64,000 nucleotides of DNA, taken from the NCBI GenBank assembly GCA_009993955.1, contig JAACSL010000023.1, positions 1 through 64,000 on the forward strand. Reading direction: 5' to 3'. Made by a program: the position numbers and the translations under genes. Under the pieces are notes generated by a model. That model had not been told where the DNA came from. It saw only the letters and a list, made by a program, of their open reading frames with translations, and searched no databases. Positions 11,131-19,789 of the stretch are shown here, piece after piece (position 1 is the first letter of the stretch; each line of letters begins with the position of its first letter). The stretch is from Paraglaciecola sp. GTDB lineage: Bacteria; Pseudomonadota; Gammaproteobacteria; Enterobacterales; Alteromonadaceae.

Positions 11131-12426
11131 CTATTCTCCTTTGCAGTAAGCGGCAGTATCAGCAAATACCTGTTTTAACTGATAACCACTTTGTTGGAAT
11201 TCTTGAGTAATGGCGGCCAATTCAGCGCGGTCTGTGGCATCTTGTGGGCTACGTAAACATACATTCTCAAATACTTTTTTCACCTGACATTCTGCAAACT
11301 GCTGGCTGCTGGCGAGTTCTTGTCCCATGGATTTTGCTCCACTTCCTTGGGCAGGGAGATTGGTGTCCCAGCCTAAGTTTTTGTTCAAACCTTCACGCCA
11401 GTAATTTGCCCAATCATCATTGTCAGTGACAAAGCCATAAGGAAAGTTATTGCTGTTGATGCGGTATTTACCTTGCACCCGGCTACCGGTTTGCGCATCC
11501 ACTTGACCAGCCGCATGATATTGGATGCTACCGCGCTCACCTTCGGGATCAGCATTAACGTCGTATTGGTAATTGTAATAAGCAAAGGCTTGTGCCAGCG
11601 GATCCATGCCAGCATGACAACCTACACAGGAGTTATTAAAAATTCGACTGTCGCCACCTGGACTGCGACTCACATCTTGGCGAATGCGGTCCGGCGCCCG
11701 ACTGGTATCTTTTAGCCCTTCTAAGTCCGTACACAAGTGATTGATCAAGGTAAAACGCAACATGGCACGATTTGTCCCATCTTTAAAATAGGCTTTGGCT
11801 GCGGCACGTGTCGTCATCACCCCTGCGGTCGCTTCACTGGGTAAACCGATTAAACTTGATTGCTTTGTTGCGTGTAAAACGCGTTTCAGATCGACGCTTT
11901 GTGCATCAAGGGCTAGGTAGTGATCATTATTGCTGTTGCTGTAATTGGGGATGCCACTGATGGGAATGCCATTGTCGGCGGTGGCAGTATAAATAAGATC
12001 AGCAAACAGGATTTCTCGAAAATCCACATCATCTCGCACGATCCCGATGACCGTTGCAGTGTAGTCATTGAGTGGCGCAAATACATCCCCTTCTTCATTT
12101 GTCCAGGGGGTGATCCAGTTTTTTAAGGTCACGTTGTAAAAGGCCGGATCATCCATGGCGATGTAGGCAGCCGCTCTCACCTCACCGCGACTCAGGGCTG
12201 CACTCATGTCATCGAGTACCGCTGCACTCGGTGGAATACCGGCAAGGCGATCGTGCATACGTTTTGCTTGTTGACGCACATCAGCCTGAACCTGAGTGAC
12301 AAACACTAAGCCGAGCATCAGGGCAATAAGGCGTGAGTGTTTGTTAGCTCTGACTCGCCGGTTGCAGCGTTGAAAGCCAATTTGTTGGGGGGCAGATTTC
12401 AAATTGGGTCTCCTCATTAAGTGCAC
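11131..12426 (-). CDS. c-type-heme protein, DUF1588/DUF1585-like
   Basis: 431 aa; NNSCVGCHAGMDPLAQAFAYYNY resembles the heme-binding motif of planctomycete-type PSCyt/DUF1588 proteins. Confidence 0.6.
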   Translation of the reverse strand: MHLMRRPNLKSAPQQIGFQRCNRRVRANKHSRLIALMLGLVFVTQVQADVRQQAKRMHDRLAGIPPSAAVLDDMSAALSRGEVRAAAYIAMDDPAFYNVTLKNWITPWTNEEGDVFAPLNDYTATVIGIVRDDVDFREILFADLIYTATADNGIPISGIPNYSNSNNDHYLALDAQSVDLKRVLHATKQSSLIGLPSEATAGVMTTRAAAKAYFKDGTNRAMLRFTLINHLCTDLEGLKDTSRAPDRIRQDVSRSPGGDSRIFNNSCVGCHAGMDPLAQAFAYYNYQYDVNADPEGERGSIQYHAAGQVDAQTGSRVQGKYRINSNNFPYGFVTDNDDWANYWREGLNKNLGWDTNLPAQGSGAKSMGQELASSQQFAECQVKKVFENVCLRSPQDATDRAELAAITQEFQQSGYQLKQVFADTAAYCKGE

Positions 12427-13102
12427 TGATTAAATGCCTGAGTAAGCCAAAGGTAAATATGTTGAACCGTTCTTGGGTCTTGGCATTTATACCTTTGCCC
12501 GGCGATTTGCACATCGCAAGCTGGGTTATTGCAAAGGAGCACGGCTTCAGCACATTTTAGGCCAAGAAGCATTATCCTGCCTTATGGCCCGCGTTTTGCC
12601 GGGTCGACACCCATTGTTTGTCAATCAAGGTGTGTTGCTTGAGGGCAAAGATGTGGCGAATTACCGACAGTCGCGAGGGTTTTAGTATTGCTTTTAGCCC
12701 AAGGTGCTAAAAATTTGCTGGCAGAATAGGGGCTACCGGCGGTGTCGTGAATTCGCAACAGTAGGTATCGGCTTGCTCAGTCACGCCTATTTTTTAACCG
12801 CCCCTCGCGTGTTTGGGTATTAAAAACTATTACCTAGAATAAGTTGTTGACTTGAGTGAGGCACACCGAACTGTCAGCATCGCTGCGCTATTAGGCAGAA
12901 TGACGAGATTGTCGCTGCAGCCCGACAGTTTAAAACCGTCATATTCGTTGCTAGGCTAAGCTAGCTAAAGGCGATGACATAAAAGTGCTTAGTTCGCCGG
13001 TACTGAGCTGAAAAGCAGGCTTTACCAACGTGCAGAAAAAGCCAAGCAGGCAAGTGATAGGGCAAGCATGCAGCAAGACATAAATGAAACAAGGTAGATA
13101 GT

Positions 13103-15808
13103 GTGATGACGCAACAGCAGACAACAAGAATGCAGCGCTTCGCCGTGATAGTCTGTGGCATCGCTTTGTGGGCTTGTGGTGGCGAACAAGTTATTCCTAA
13201 TAATCAAGAGCCGGACCCAGTTGTGGTTGATGTGCCTGTTGCCTTTATCAAACGACAGTTACCCCTAAACGAAAATGGCGAGTTAATCAGTCAAGACTTG
13301 CGCCAACCAAACGATTTTGTGCCCGGTGCCGCTCTGTTTATCAAAACCCGAGCCTCGGTGAGTGCCGTCGCAAAAAACATCACCGATCGCGCGTTTTTCA
13401 GTGAAGAGCAAGTTACCGCTGCCAGCGAAGCAAACCCTTTACCGGGTTACGATGTCAAAGACTTGGACGTATCTTATGATGGTGCCAGCCTAATTTTTGC
13501 TATGCGTGCGGCACAGATTGAAGACGCCGATGATGATGCGCAACCCACTTGGAATATTTGGCGTTATGAACTAGAAAGCGACAGCCTCAGTCGGGTGATG
13601 GCGGCCGATGCGATAGCGGAAGCAGGGCAAGACACGGCCCCTGTGTTTCTGCCCGATGGTCGCATTGTATTTAGTTCAACTCGTCAGCAAGCCAATCAAG
13701 CTATCTTGCTGGATGAAAACAAACCACAATACCAAAGTGTAGATGAGAGTCGTCGCCGCACCGCGTCGGTGTTGCATGTGATGAATGCTGATGGCAGCAA
13801 TATCCAACAAATTTCGTTTAATCAAAGTCATGATCTTGATCCAACCGTGCTAAGCACGGGCAAAATTTTATTCAGTCGCTGGGATAACGCCGGCAACAAC
13901 AGCAGCATCAACTTATATCAAATGAACGCCGATGGCAGTGAGTTAGAAATAGTTTACGGGCGTCACAGCCATCGTTCTGAGCGTTCAACGCAATTTTTAC
14001 ACTATACCCAAATGCGTGAATTGCCGGATGGACGGGTGATCAGCGCCTTACGTCCCATGCAAAATGATGATTGGGGTGGCGACTACGTTACCGTTGATAT
14101 TCAGCACTATGTCGATCGTCAAACCCCCTTTGCTAACATGGCTGGCACCAGTGCAAGTGCCGAACAAAGTGCGTTATTTGCTGACATCGTGATTGATAGT
14201 CCTGTTTCTCCCAGCGGTAAAATAGCCGCAGTGTATCCACTGTGGGATGGCAGTGGTCGGGTGTTGTACAGTTGGAATCAATGTCGAGTGTGGGATCCTG
14301 AGCCGGCTGAAGGGGAAACATCCCTCATCCTCCCCTGTAATGACAGCTTACTGGCGAATCCAGATATTCAAGCCGCGCCTCTTGCCTATGGGTTGTGGAT
14401 CTATGACCCGCGTGACAATACCCAATTGCCTATTGCCGTGCCTCAGTCAGACGTTATTTACACCGAAGTCCTTGCCCTAAAGGGACGGGCGTTTCCTGCC
14501 GATGCGCAGCAAAGTCCAGCATTTGACCCCGAGCTAGCCTTTGCTTCGTTAGCGCAAGTGCATATTCGCAGTGTTTACGATTTCGCGGGTATCGATAGTT
14601 CAGAGCAAGGTATTGCGGTCTTAGCTGACCCCAGTCAAACCCCTGCGCAAGCGCGTCCTGCGCGATTTTTGCGAATTGTTAAAGCGGTGTCACAACCTGA
14701 TGATGCTACCCGCGACTTTAAAAATTCAGCCTTTGGCCGCAGTAGCAATCAACTGATGCGTGAAATTGTTGGTTATGCCGTGGTTGAACCGGATGGCTCG
14801 GCGCTCTTTACCGTGCCAGTCAACGTGCCATTAGCTTTTAGCGTCTTAGATGCCTTTGGTCAGCGGATCAGCGAACGCCATCAAAACTGGTTGCAGTTTG
14901 CTGCGGGTGAACAACGCACCTGCAATGGCTGCCATAGCCAAATTAGTGAAGCGCCCCATGGGCGAATGGCGGCTGAGGCGGCCAGTATTAATCCGGGTGC
15001 GCCGGCAACAGGGCAGGCATTTTTGCATGCCAACCCTGCGTTGTTTGCTGACATGGGAGAAACCATGGCACAAACTGCGGGGCGAATTAATGGTGTGGCT
15101 TACCCCAGCCCCAACATTGAATTCACTGACATTTGGACGGATCCGGCGCTGCAAACTCCCTCGGCAAGTTATCGCTTAGCTTACGCGGACATGCAATCTG
15201 CGATACCGATTAGTCCCGCCTGCGCAACAACGTGGACACCCTTGTGCCGTATCGAAATTAACTACCCTGTGCACATTCAAGCCTTGTTTGATCTCGATCG
15301 TCCAGTGCTGGCCGAAGACGGCATCAGTGAACAAGCCCAACATCGCTGCACCAGTTGTCATAACAGCGAAGATGCCGCAGGACTGGCACAAGTACCGGCT
15401 GGGCAATTGGATTTACGTGGGCTTGATTCAAGTGATAATCCCGATCACCTGATAAGCTACCGAGAGTTGTTGTTTAATGACAATGAACAAACCTTAGTTG
15501 AAGGTTTGCTGGTGGATCGACTGGTGCCCGTATTGGATAGTAATGGCGATGCCGTTTTTGCCACTGACGATGAAGGTGAGCTAATCCTAGACAGCGAAGG
15601 CAATGCCATTCCCGTCACCACCACGGTGTCTATTAATCCAATTTTATCGGTTAACGGGGCACGCAGCAGCCAAGACTTTTTTGCACTTTTTCAAGACAAC
15701 GGCAGCCACGCACATTGGTTATCACCCGCTGAATTGAAGTTAATGGTTGAATGGTTGGATTTAGGGGGACAATATTACAACAACCCCTTTGTTGCGCCGG
15801 TAAATTGA
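13103..15808 (+). CDS. HzsA-like / PD40 beta-propeller c-type-heme lipoprotein
   Basis: 901 aa; lipobox LWACGG; TolB-type repeats HVMNADGSNIQQISF and LYQMNADGSEL; CNGCH and CTSCH heme motifs; GYAVVEPDGSALFTVPVNVPLAF typical of hydrazine synthase alpha-related proteins. Confidence 0.75.
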   Translation: MMTQQQTTRMQRFAVIVCGIALWACGGEQVIPNNQEPDPVVVDVPVAFIKRQLPLNENGELISQDLRQPNDFVPGAALFIKTRASVSAVAKNITDRAFFSEEQVTAASEANPLPGYDVKDLDVSYDGASLIFAMRAAQIEDADDDAQPTWNIWRYELESDSLSRVMAADAIAEAGQDTAPVFLPDGRIVFSSTRQQANQAILLDENKPQYQSVDESRRRTASVLHVMNADGSNIQQISFNQSHDLDPTVLSTGKILFSRWDNAGNNSSINLYQMNADGSELEIVYGRHSHRSERSTQFLHYTQMRELPDGRVISALRPMQNDDWGGDYVTVDIQHYVDRQTPFANMAGTSASAEQSALFADIVIDSPVSPSGKIAAVYPLWDGSGRVLYSWNQCRVWDPEPAEGETSLILPCNDSLLANPDIQAAPLAYGLWIYDPRDNTQLPIAVPQSDVIYTEVLALKGRAFPADAQQSPAFDPELAFASLAQVHIRSVYDFAGIDSSEQGIAVLADPSQTPAQARPARFLRIVKAVSQPDDATRDFKNSAFGRSSNQLMREIVGYAVVEPDGSALFTVPVNVPLAFSVLDAFGQRISERHQNWLQFAAGEQRTCNGCHSQISEAPHGRMAAEAASINPGAPATGQAFLHANPALFADMGETMAQTAGRINGVAYPSPNIEFTDIWTDPALQTPSASYRLAYADMQSAIPISPACATTWTPLCRIEINYPVHIQALFDLDRPVLAEDGISEQAQHRCTSCHNSEDAAGLAQVPAGQLDLRGLDSSDNPDHLISYRELLFNDNEQTLVEGLLVDRLVPVLDSNGDAVFATDDEGELILDSEGNAIPVTTTVSINPILSVNGARSSQDFFALFQDNGSHAHWLSPAELKLMVEWLDLGGQYYNNPFVAPVN

Positions 15809-16587
15809 TGATTATAAGGACCTTGCTTGCACCACCCTCAAGCCACCATGTTGTGCTGGTGGGCTGGCTGTTGTTGCTGACGCTCTGGAGTTTAGCTTGT
15901 CGTGCAGATGAGCTCGCCCAAGTGCAAATTCAGACTAACTACATAGATATGCGCTCCGGTCCGGCCAGTAGTTATCCGGTGGTTTATGTGGCCGCAAAAG
16001 GTGAATGGTTGAGCGTGATCAAACGTCGCACCAACTGGTTTAAGGTACAAACCATGAAAGGGCAGGCAGGTTGGATCAGTCAATCAGACTTGCATACTAC
16101 GCTGAGCAGCACAGGCGCCCCAGTTCGTTTGGCTGATGGTTCTTTCGATGATTTTACCCAACGTGATGTTGAGTTGAGTGCCATGGCGGGTTCATTTGAT
16201 GGTGTACCTAGTTTAACCGTGGTAGCCGATTGGGTGGCCACTGAAAACATAAATCTAGGCATACGCCTGACACAGGCGGTGGGCAGTTTTTCTGAGAACC
16301 AAGTGGCTATGCTGCAATTGAGCCACACGGCTTTTCCAGAGTGGCGCGTCGCTCCTTATGTCATGCTTGCGGCAGGTAAAATTCGCACCTTGCCCCGAGG
16401 CAGTTTGGTTGACAGCGGTGACGAGGCGCGCAGTGCCAATGTATTGTCTATTGGCCTGGGAATGCGCTACTACCTGAGCCAAAATTTTTTACTCAAACTT
16501 GAATATAACAATTTGTTGGTCAAAACCGACCGCGACAAAAATGAGGAAGTGCCACAATGGACACTAGGTTTCGCCATCTTCTTTTAA
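15751..16587 (+). CDS. SH3-domain plus outer-membrane beta-barrel protein
   Basis: YIDMRSGPASSYPVVYVAAKGEWLSVIKRRTNWFKVQT..GWIS bacterial SH3; C-terminal alternating beta pattern ending in FAIFF. Start probably 15808. Confidence 0.7.
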   Translation: MVGFRGTILQQPLCCAGKLMIIRTLLAPPSSHHVVLVGWLLLLTLWSLACRADELAQVQIQTNYIDMRSGPASSYPVVYVAAKGEWLSVIKRRTNWFKVQTMKGQAGWISQSDLHTTLSSTGAPVRLADGSFDDFTQRDVELSAMAGSFDGVPSLTVVADWVATENINLGIRLTQAVGSFSENQVAMLQLSHTAFPEWRVAPYVMLAAGKIRTLPRGSLVDSGDEARSANVLSIGLGMRYYLSQNFLLKLEYNNLLVKTDRDKNEEVPQWTLGFAIFF

Positions 16588-17192
16588 GCTGTGCAGCGTT
16601 GTTTAATGCAGCGGTGTTTGCCCAACAGACGGATAATTCGGATACCGTGATCACGCCACAGCCAGAACGTCGTGAAATCAGTGAAGCCAATATCGACAGC
16701 GAAAATTTTGAGATAGCCTTGTTTGCAGGGGTGATCAGCATCGAAGATTTTTCGAGTAGCGCGCTGCTCAGTGCCCGTCTGGCCTACCATATTCATGCCA
16801 ATTTTTTTGTTGAGGCAGCCTATGCCCAGGCAACAGCCGGTGAAACCAGTTTTGAGGTGTTAAGTGGCGGCGTGCCCTTACTCAGTGACGACGACCGGAA
16901 ATACCGCTACTACAACCTGAGTGTAGGTTACAACCTCAATGGCGAGACGTTTTTAAGCGATAGATTAGTCCTTAATTCATCAACCTATTTTACCTTGGGT
17001 GCCGGCAGCACAAATTTTGCTGGCGATGAGCATTTTACGGTGTCCCTTGGTGCGGGCTACCGTCTGCTACTTACTGACTATTTAAGTGTGCGCTTGGAAT
17101 TAAGAGACCAATTGTTTAACAGTGAAATCATTGGTCAAAGCAAAACAACCCACAATATCGAATATGGCCTTGGCCTGTCGGTTTTTTTCTAA
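16557..17192 (+). CDS. Outer-membrane beta-barrel protein
   Basis: 211 aa; signal peptide; C-terminal YGLGLSVFF; overlaps previous ORF (operon). Confidence 0.65.
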   Translation: MDTRFRHLLLSCAALFNAAVFAQQTDNSDTVITPQPERREISEANIDSENFEIALFAGVISIEDFSSSALLSARLAYHIHANFFVEAAYAQATAGETSFEVLSGGVPLLSDDDRKYRYYNLSVGYNLNGETFLSDRLVLNSSTYFTLGAGSTNFAGDEHFTVSLGAGYRLLLTDYLSVRLELRDQLFNSEIIGQSKTTHNIEYGLGLSVFF

Positions 17193-17229
17193 TTGCATGT
17201 TAATGAACAGCATTCTGCGAGGACATGTT

Positions 17230-17754
17230 ATGCAGTATTTCTCTACCTTAAAACAGGCTAGGTCGCTCATCACCTTGATGCTGAGCTTAAGCTTGCTGTG
17301 CATCACTGGTGTTCATGCTGCGGATAAAAGTAGCGCCGTCATGGCCGCCGATTTTACCTTAGCCAGCAAAGCCCACGGAAACCTGCGTTTGCAAGAGCAA
17401 ATTGGCTCGGTGGTATTGATCAATTTCTGGGCGTCATGGTGCGGTCCGTGTCGCCAAGAATTGCCTTTATTGGAAGAAATTCAGCAACAGTATGCAGACT
17501 TAGGTTTTACTATTTTCGCCATCAATGTCGACAAAGACTCAAGCAAGGCCGATGTTTTACTGAATGATATTCCGGTGAGTTTTCCGGTGTTGTTTGACCC
17601 CGATTCTAAAGTCAGTGAGTTGTATCAAGTAAAAGCAATGCCAACCACCGTCATTGTCGATCGAGATGGCAAAGTGCGTTTTGCGCATCTGGGTTACAAA
17701 AATGGTGACACGGATAAGTATCAACACATCATCAAAACCTTGTTGCGAGAATAA
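17230..17754 (+). CDS. TlpA-family thiol:disulfide oxidoreductase
   Basis: VVLINFWASWCGPCRQELPLLEEI with WCGPC active site; start set at Met with signal peptide. Confidence 0.9.
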   Translation: MQYFSTLKQARSLITLMLSLSLLCITGVHAADKSSAVMAADFTLASKAHGNLRLQEQIGSVVLINFWASWCGPCRQELPLLEEIQQQYADLGFTIFAINVDKDSSKADVLLNDIPVSFPVLFDPDSKVSELYQVKAMPTTVIVDRDGKVRFAHLGYKNGDTDKYQHIIKTLLRE

Positions 17755-17757
17755 ACC

Positions 17758-18009
17758 ATGCAGCTGCGAACGTTTCCCTGTAAATCTGTTGGCAGAATGT
17801 TGTTGTTCGCCGCATTGGCCCTGTTAAATATTGCCTGTGCATCTATTGAACCTTGGGTGCAACCCTATGAGCGCGACAACTTAGCCGATCCCATCATGGC
17901 CACCAACCGCAACCCGGTGGCGACCTCTTATACTCACCACGCCTACCAAGCACGAGAAGGCGCTCGTGGTGCAGAGGGTGGCGCAGGAGGCGGCTGTGGC
18001 TGTAACTAG
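17758..18009 (+). CDS. DUF4266-type small lipoprotein
   Basis: 83 aa; EPWVQPYERDNLADPIM...HHAYQAREGARGAEGGAGGGCGCN. Confidence 0.85.
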   Translation: MQLRTFPCKSVGRMLLFAALALLNIACASIEPWVQPYERDNLADPIMATNRNPVATSYTHHAYQAREGARGAEGGAGGGCGCN

Positions 18010-19135
18010 ATTTAGTTTGCTGGGCTGTGGAATGGCCTTGACGTGGCTGATGCAAAGCCATGCCGCAGTGCTGCCCCAAGAGCGGGCTGACGCCATGTAC
18101 CATTCCTACAGCGGCGGTGGTGTATCCATTGATGGGCCATCCATCTTGTTGCGTAAACAGATCGGAAACAGTGTGTCGGTGAGTGCCAATTATTATGTGG
18201 ATACCATTTCAGGGGCGTCCATTGATGTCTTGGCTACCGCCAGTCCTTATGCTGAAAAACGCACCGAGCATACTGTTGGCCTAGACTACGTGCGCAATAA
18301 AACGTTAATGAATGTGAGCTATACCAGTAGCGACGAAAATGACTTTAATGCCACCACCTATTCCCTTGGCGTGAGCCAAGATTTTTTTGGTGATCTCACC
18401 ACCCTTAGTCTTGGTTACTCCAAAGGCAGTGATGAGGTGGGCAAACGTGGCGACGAGAGTTTTTCTGAACAAGCTGAACGGCATAATTATCGTTTGGGTT
18501 TAACTCAAGTGATCAGCAAAAACTTTATTGTGGGTTTAAGCTTGGAAAACATTGCTGATCAGGGTTATCTGAACAATCCCTATCGGGCGGTGCGATTTTT
18601 AGAACCTGAGAGTGAACGCGGTTTTCGTTATGAAACCGAGGCCTATCCTAACACACGGACCAGCAATGCTGCGGCCTTAACTGCCAACTATTATTTGCCG
18701 TATCGAGCATCAATTTATGCAGAAGCCCGGCTGTTTAGCGATACTTGGGGAATAGAGGCTGATACCTATAAAGTCGGCTACATTCATACCTTTGGTGATG
18801 ATTGGATTGTAGAACTGCGGGCTCGCCATTACAGCCAAAGTAAAGCTGACTTCTATCAAGACCTCTATCAGCGCAGTGAAGAATTTAACTTCCGGGCTCG
18901 AGATAAAGAGATGAGCACCTTCAGTAATTTGTCATTGGGCTTCAGTGTATCTTATGAGCTGCGCTTTTCTGCCAGCGCTTGGTTGAAGAAAAGTAGCATC
19001 AATCTTGATTTCGACCATGTGGCTTTTGATTACCAAGACTTTCGTAATGTCTTGGCAGATGCCCCCGTGGGGGATGAACCGTTTTATGCATTCTCAGCCA
19101 ATATTACCCGTTTATATCTGTCGGTTTTTTATTAA
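17966..19135 (+). CDS. DUF3570-family outer-membrane protein
   Basis: MYHSYSGGGVSIDGPSILLRKQIGNSVSVSANYYVDTISGASIDVL...; directly follows DUF4266. True start likely inside the overlap. Confidence 0.85.
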   Translation: MVQRVAQEAAVAVTRFSLLGCGMALTWLMQSHAAVLPQERADAMYHSYSGGGVSIDGPSILLRKQIGNSVSVSANYYVDTISGASIDVLATASPYAEKRTEHTVGLDYVRNKTLMNVSYTSSDENDFNATTYSLGVSQDFFGDLTTLSLGYSKGSDEVGKRGDESFSEQAERHNYRLGLTQVISKNFIVGLSLENIADQGYLNNPYRAVRFLEPESERGFRYETEAYPNTRTSNAAALTANYYLPYRASIYAEARLFSDTWGIEADTYKVGYIHTFGDDWIVELRARHYSQSKADFYQDLYQRSEEFNFRARDKEMSTFSNLSLGFSVSYELRFSASAWLKKSSINLDFDHVAFDYQDFRNVLADAPVGDEPFYAFSANITRLYLSVFY

Positions 19136-19186
19136 GACTGCACTGCTATGCATACTTCACAGCCTAATAAGGGTGGCCTGCACAAC

Positions 19187-19789
19187 ATGAACATAAAAAC
19201 GATGACCAAGAACACGATGAGCAAGCAGACTAAAACGCGCAACATGACAGCGACATGGGTGTTACTGACCGTATTACTCAGTCAGCTTTTGTTGAGTGGT
19301 GCCCAGGCCCAGCAACTTGATGCCCCAAAAGCAGATGAGGCCGATGATAATCAACTGGCCAGCCAACTGCAGCAATTGAAAAAAGAGGTGATTGCCCTCA
19401 ATCGCGATTTATTTATTTTGGAAGAAGACTTGTTGTTTCCTTCAAGCACACAAGTCGTGGTGTTTTTGGCTGTGGACGTGGGGGATTATTTTAAACTCGA
19501 CGCCGTTGAGTTGAAAATTGATGAGCAGACGGTGAGCCATTATTTGTATACCGAAAAGCAACAGCTGGCCTTAGCAAAAGGGGGAGTACAAAAACTCCAT
19601 CTCGCCAATTTACCTCAAGGTAAACATGAACTTACCGCGTTTTTTATCGGTGTGGGCCCTCACGATCGAGAATACAAACGTGCCACCACCTTGAGCTTTG
19701 AAAAGGGCAGCGATGCAAAGATGTTAGAGCTCAGGATCACTGACACTACTGCCACCCAACAACCAGAGTTTACGGTTGTCGAGTTATAA
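19187..19789 (+). CDS. Hypothetical exported protein of TPR/Exb operon
   Basis: signal peptide-like N-terminus; QLKKEVIALNRDLFILEEDLLFP; cotranscribed with 19776-28xxx genes. Confidence 0.6.
   Translation: MNIKTMTKNTMSKQTKTRNMTATWVLLTVLLSQLLLSGAQAQQLDAPKADEADDNQLASQLQQLKKEVIALNRDLFILEEDLLFPSSTQVVVFLAVDVGDYFKLDAVELKIDEQTVSHYLYTEKQQLALAKGGVQKLHLANLPQGKHELTAFFIGVGPHDREYKRATTLSFEKGSDAKMLELRITDTTATQQPEFTVVEL

Noticed and set aside
12473-12685. 70-aa ORF in the 12.4-13.1 kb intergenic region
   Set aside because: No family recognised and no clear ribosome-binding context; insufficient support.
13103-15808. True hydrazine synthase
   Set aside because: Only HzsA-like domains are present; no HzsB/HzsC-like genes and the wider context is gammaproteobacterial.
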